In this document: one piece after another, positions 14,786 to 17,879 of the stretch
Numbering within the stretch: the first letter of the stretch is position 1
Layout of the letters: each line of letters starts with the position of its first letter
NCBI GenBank assembly: GCA_017477005.1
Contig: JAFUXY010000212.1
Location: 1-17,879, forward strand
From: Lachnospiraceae bacterium
Lineage (GTDB): Bacteria > Bacillota > Clostridia > Lachnospirales > Lachnospiraceae
Length of the DNA stretch: 17,879 nucleotides
Reading direction: 5' to 3'
Program-made: the position numbers and the translations under genes
Notes under the pieces: generated by a model
Seen by the model: only the letters and a program-made list of their open reading frames with translations
Told to the model about the DNA's origin: nothing
Database searches by the model: none

Positions 14786-15961
14786 TCACGGCTCAACAGC
14801 GGATCCCAGCTCATTCGAAATGCTCTCTCCGGGAACCAACAGGTCATTTTCATTGATAGTTTGTTCCTTGTTTTCCTCTACAGAGGTATCCAAGAACGAA
14901 CCTGGATGAGACTCATCCACAGGAACTGTCGAAGGAGAAATCGCCCTGTCTTCTGTCCCAGTCTCCTCTGCAATGCCCTCTTCCTGAGATTTTGCATCCT
15001 GCTTTTCCGCATCGCTTTCCGGCTTCGTGTCGCTGTCGGTAATCTCCTCGTAGACGGCCTCTCCGTCTTCCTCAGAAACATCCTCCTTTTTGTCGTTTTT
15101 GTCGCTCTCGTCCGCAGCGTCACGTATGTCGTCAACCACTTCTTCGACATTGTCCTCTAAGACCACATCGCTGACTTCCGGATCGACATTCTCCACCGCC
15201 AGAGCATCTTCATAATCCAAAATCTCTTCCGCGGCCAGTGTCTCATCGATTTCTTCCGCAATCGAAAGCAGCTCCGATGTACTCTTCGTCTTCGCCACTT
15301 CAACGGTAGCTTCATCGAGGTTTTCGATTCCGACAACACTCTTCACCATCGCATAACGCGGTACGGACAATCCCATCTCCTGCGCTGCCTTGCGATCGTC
15401 CATTGTCACATCTTCTACCGATGCGACAACGTTCTCTTTCTTGTCGAACGAATCCTTCACCTTCTTTTTCAGCTTGGCGTTCTTTTTCTGGTTCTTGCTC
15501 GAAACAGACACCAAAACCACATCTTCCGGCTTTTCAACATAGCCATCCCGCTGAAGCACATCCGTCGTCACATTCACCGCTTCATCTAAAGTATTGCCCA
15601 AGGCACCTTCTTTCACAACACTCTTGGCCAAAGACTCGCCTTTCTTGTCAACCGCATTCACTTGAACGACGCGATCCATTCGATTCAAGGAGTACTCCAC
15701 TGAAGCGTCTACATCCATAGACACAAAGGAATAATCCTGAACGAAGGAAAGATACCCAGATGAAACCGCAACCAATGCTACGGATGCCGCTGTCGCCACA
15801 TATTTCAGCGGGAATCTTCGAATTCTGCGTTCCTTCTCCGGAACAACCGGCATATCGATTTCCTGGCCGACTTCACCGACCATTTTCACCTTCTCGACGC
15901 TGCCATCGTCCTTCAGAACGGCGCAATATCCGTCCTTTGTCTCCAAAACTACTGCCTTCAA
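14786..15961 (-). CDS. rsgI: RsgI-like transmembrane anti-sigma factor for SigI
   Basis: This 391-residue anti-sigma factor should hold SigI at the membrane and release it on an outside signal. An N-terminal RsgI_N domain (about 1-45, KAVVLETKDGYCAVLKDDGS) is followed by a single membrane helix (about 53-73). The conserved juxtamembrane extracellular region comes next (about 78-110, VSMDVDASVEYSLNRMDRVV), then a further folded stretch to about 215. The C-terminal part is a long acidic low-complexity tail rich in Glu, Asp and Ser. No carbohydrate-binding domain is seen, unlike RsgI proteins of cellulolytic clostridia. The start is a TTG at 15961, two bases after the sigI stop and preceded by GGTGAG, which suggests translational coupling. 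The region before it is only a shadow of sigI. The family Asn-Pro cleavage motif appears as Asp-Ala here. Confidence 0.85.
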   Translation of the reverse strand: MKAVVLETKDGYCAVLKDDGSVEKVKMVGEVGQEIDMPVVPEKERRIRRFPLKYVATAASVALVAVSSGYLSFVQDYSFVSMDVDASVEYSLNRMDRVVQVNAVDKKGESLAKSVVKEGALGNTLDEAVNVTTDVLQRDGYVEKPEDVVLVSVSSKNQKKNAKLKKKVKDSFDKKENVVASVEDVTMDDRKAAQEMGLSVPRYAMVKSVVGIENLDEATVEVAKTKSTSELLSIAEEIDETLAAEEILDYEDALAVENVDPEVSDVVLEDNVEEVVDDIRDAADESDKNDKKEDVSEEDGEAVYEEITDSDTKPESDAEKQDAKSQEEGIAEETGTEDRAISPSTVPVDESHPGSFLDTSVEENKEQTINENDLLVPGESISNELGSAVEP

Positions 15962-15963
15962 AA

Positions 15964-16701
15964 TTAGCTCACCATAACCTTTCTGATCGTGTCCATGTAT
16001 TCTGCTAATAAAGGAAAATCTCCGTCCAATATCTCCGCCGCTGCAATGATGTATCTGCGATGCCTCTCCAAAAGCTTCCGCGGAACATTGATCTCCGCTA
16101 AAATATCCCGGATCGGCAAGGATTTCTGCGAACGCAGCTTTCCAAGAATCGCTGCATCCTGCAAGATCACAGCCACTACCTTTGCACAACTGACCTTTGT
16201 TTTTTGAGCCTTCGGCGAAGCATCTGCGAGATCCATGAACGAAAACCCGTATCCCCTCAAAATCTCACCAACCGTCTCGATCTCATCTTTGATGTTTCCC
16301 GAATCCTGCCCCGAAACAGACTGTTCGACCGTCTTCTGCTGCACCTCTAAAGCCAAAGAATTGACTTCATCGGTATCTTTTGCGTCGTCAGCATCCATCG
16401 CATATGGCTCTAATGAAATCTCCTGAGAAAAGTGCTTTTCGCTCCGAAGATAATCATACAACCGACGACGGATCACCAGAGACGCAAAACCATCAAACTC
16501 ACCTTTTTCGGGATTGAATCGATCAATTGCGTCATTGAATGCTAAAAGGGCTATCGACCACTCATCGTCGCTCTCTGTCACATAATGACCAATCGCTGCA
16601 TATGCACGCGTCAATATGAACTTTGTATTTTCCTGCAGAAAATGATTCCGGTAGAGCAAATCATCTCTTGCACGAAGTGCTCCATCCGTCAATTCAGACA
16701 T
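15964..16701 (-). CDS. sigI: RNA polymerase sigma factor SigI
   Basis: This 245-residue sigma-I family factor directs transcription of envelope or extracellular-substrate responses when freed from RsgI. Region 2-like sequence spans about 40-92: SDDEWSIALLAFNDAIDRFN, then GFASLVIRRRLYDYLRSEKH, the clearest signature. The C-terminal DNA-binding part (about 195-235) contains LPIRDILAEINVPRKLLERH, as in other SigI proteins. The middle linker (about 100-150) is acidic. The ATG at 16701 follows GGAGCG five bases upstream, and a hairpin abuts that site. The downstream partner rsgI starts two bases after the stop. Confidence 0.9.
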   Translation of the reverse strand: MSELTDGALRARDDLLYRNHFLQENTKFILTRAYAAIGHYVTESDDEWSIALLAFNDAIDRFNPEKGEFDGFASLVIRRRLYDYLRSEKHFSQEISLEPYAMDADDAKDTDEVNSLALEVQQKTVEQSVSGQDSGNIKDEIETVGEILRGYGFSFMDLADASPKAQKTKVSCAKVVAVILQDAAILGKLRSQKSLPIRDILAEINVPRKLLERHRRYIIAAAEILDGDFPLLAEYMDTIRKVMVS

Positions 16702-16713
16702 CTATTCGCTCCA

Positions 16714-16732
16714 ATCTATCGACTTGATAGAT
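16714..16732 (-). promoter_or_regulatory. Leader hairpin next to the sigI ribosome binding site
   Basis: ATCTATC (16714-16720) and GATAGAT (16726-16732) form a perfect 7-bp stem with a 5-base loop in the sigI leader. It directly adjoins the Shine-Dalgarno sequence (16707-16712). It may modulate translation or be an operator. Confidence 0.45.
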
Positions 16733-16761
16733 AGAGAAGTGATAAATCCTCTATCAATAAA

Positions 16762-16790
16762 TTCGTATCAAGCCGACAAAAAAACGGGGT
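16762..16790 (-). promoter_or_regulatory. Candidate sigma-I autoregulated promoter of sigI-rsgI
   Basis: On the minus strand ACCCC (16786-16790), 20 bases and CGAA resemble the C-rich -35 and CGAA-like -10 described for SigI promoters. SigI genes are often self-regulated. Spacing and motif boundaries are uncertain. Confidence 0.35.
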
Positions 16791-16853
16791 AACAACCGTT
16801 CAAATATAGTTTTCTATAAGATGTATAGGTTATTTATGCACAGTTCCTTAATC

Positions 16854-16882
16854 TTGACAATCACTATTCGCATCTGTATCCT
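16854..16882 (+). promoter_or_regulatory. Possible promoter of the ClC-family gene
   Basis: A perfect TTGACA (16854-16859), a 17-base spacer and TATCCT (16877-16882) are present about 100 bases before the ATG at 16984. The -10 is only a partial match. Confidence 0.45.
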
Positions 16883-16983
16883 ATATAAAGTATACAAATT
16901 TCCTACACTGAAATAAAAGGTGTTGCGATTTCACACAAAATAAATGCAAATATTCGTATCTTCTTTGGGTAAAGTAAACAACT

Positions 16984-17879
16984 ATGTCAACAAAAAAACA
17001 AAAACTATTTCACAAAATCGACCACAACCTGACTCGTGCATATACAACCGCCAAATGGATCGTTTTTTCGATCTTGACCGGGATACTCATGGGCACGGTC
17101 GGTTCTTTATTCTACCACAGTATTGGCCTGATGACCACACTTAGATCAAAATATCCTTATTTTTTGGCATTGCTGCCCATAGGAGCGATACTGACCTACC
17201 TCCTGTATCTGTTGGCACATGACGAAAATGACGGAGGCACCAACCTGATCCTGTCGGCGATTCAATCCCACGATCATATCCCCGGCCGGATGTCCGTCCT
17301 TGTGTTCCTTTCGACTCTGATATCCCATTTAGTAGGGGCTTCTGTAGGACGAGAAGGAGCCGCCCTGCAAATTGGCGGCTCCCTTGGGGGCTATCTTGGA
17401 AAATGTCTCAAATTGGATGAGACAGAAAAAAAGACCATGATCATGTGTGGGATGAGCGCGGCGTTCTCTGCGTTGTTCGGCACGCCTATGGCCGCATCGA
17501 TCTTTTCAATGGAAGTTGTATCAGTGGGAATCATGCACTATGCAGCTCTGGTTCCCTGCGTACTTGCTTCCTATATCGCTTCCGAAATTTCGCATGCGTC
17601 TGGAGGAGAATCCCTGCATTTTTCGATCCAAAATATCCCGGCACTCGATCCGGCGGGGATCTTTTATACATTCATCCTGGCCATCGCTTTCGGGCTAGTC
17701 AGCATGCTTTTTTGCATCTGCCTGCATGGATTTGAAGAATTCTTCCGGCATATTCTTCCCTCTCCGATCAAGCGAGCCTTCGTATGCGGAAGTTTGGTTC
17801 TTGTCTGCACCCTGATTTCCGGAAGTCAGACCTACAACGGCTCCGGCGTAGATTCTCTCGATGCCTTTCTCGCCGGAGA
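16984..17879 (+). CDS. ClC-family chloride/fluoride channel or H+ antiporter (partial, C-terminus beyond window)
   Basis: The first 298 residues of a ClC membrane protein are present. Several membrane segments are visible (for example about 25-45, 58-78, 104-120, 225-247 and 266-280). The hallmark GREGAALQIGGSLGG (about 122-136) carries the gating Glu124. GMSAAFSALFGTPMAASIF (156-174) follows, then FSMEVVSVG. Late in the part seen is SGSQTYNGSGVDSL. The usual GSGIP anion-filter motif is replaced by GGTNLIL (84-90). Together with FGTP this recalls the fluoride-exporting CLC-F branch rather than classical chloride members, but I cannot settle the subtype. The ATG at 16984 is the first in frame after a stop and has only a weak ribosome binding site. 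It is divergent from sigI across about 280 bases. Confidence 0.85.
   Translation, partial: MSTKKQKLFHKIDHNLTRAYTTAKWIVFSILTGILMGTVGSLFYHSIGLMTTLRSKYPYFLALLPIGAILTYLLYLLAHDENDGGTNLILSAIQSHDHIPGRMSVLVFLSTLISHLVGASVGREGAALQIGGSLGGYLGKCLKLDETEKKTMIMCGMSAAFSALFGTPMAASIFSMEVVSVGIMHYAALVPCVLASYIASEISHASGGESLHFSIQNIPALDPAGIFYTFILAIAFGLVSMLFCICLHGFEEFFRHILPSPIKRAFVCGSLVLVCTLISGSQTYNGSGVDSLDAFLAG

Noticed and set aside
15962..16189. N-terminal extension of the RsgI-like frame
   Set aside because: It lies wholly inside sigI in another frame; the RsgI_N domain starts at the TTG at 15961 with a ribosome binding site.
16944..17144. 66-codon frame overlapping the start of the ClC gene
   Set aside because: It is out of frame with a clear membrane transporter and shows no domain, so it is a shadow.

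Overview
The window looks like a chromosomal segment of a low-to-mid GC Gram-positive anaerobe of the Clostridia, most like Lachnospiraceae and relatives. The grounds are the RNase Y, SigI/RsgI and DUF975 families, strong AGGAGG ribosome binding sites, sigma-A promoters (several with an extended TGn -10), and a large BspA-like/Big_2 surface protein with no LPXTG motif. No rRNA, tRNA, insertion sequence, CRISPR array or prophage was seen.

Layout. Positions 1-2610 (minus strand) hold an apparent four-gene operon: Nudix ADP-ribose pyrophosphatase, secreted fibronectin-III-like protein, alpha/beta hydrolase, and a YfbR-type 5'-deoxynucleotidase that runs off the left edge. Next, also on minus, are rny with its own promoter, GTG start and terminator, an HD-domain phosphohydrolase, a DUF975 membrane-protein pseudogene with its middle deleted, and a metallo-beta-lactamase-fold hydrolase. 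Positions 6580-6905 hold a compact locus absent from any simple ORF list: a 36-codon hydrophobic peptide gene on plus faces a short convergent RNA on minus. The two share one bidirectional terminator and carry matching repeats that would pair over the peptide's start codon. This is the layout of an Fst/par-type type I toxin-antitoxin system.

Positions 6981-10574 (minus) encode a 1197-residue exported protein with an acidic 27-bp-repeat tract, a CAP domain, four Big_2 domains and BspA/DUF285 leucine-rich repeats. It is divergent from a secreted or anchored esterase (10844-12361). Then come the remnants of a Phd/YefM-ParE type II toxin-antitoxin operon, both genes with internal deletions, a PD-(D/E)XK nuclease-family protein (minus), a hypoxanthine-DNA glycosylase (plus), a translationally coupled sigI-rsgI pair (minus) whose RsgI lacks the usual Asn-Pro autoproteolysis site, and a divergent ClC-family channel/antiporter cut by the right edge.

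How it fits together. The core genes handle nucleotide clean-up (YfbR, Nudix), mRNA decay (RNase Y) and DNA repair (deoxyinosine glycosylase). The rest is surface biology and envelope sensing (LRR/CAP protein, esterases, SigI/RsgI). One toxin-antitoxin locus appears intact and another is decayed. The likely intact type I locus at 6580-6905 is the most interesting object in the window.
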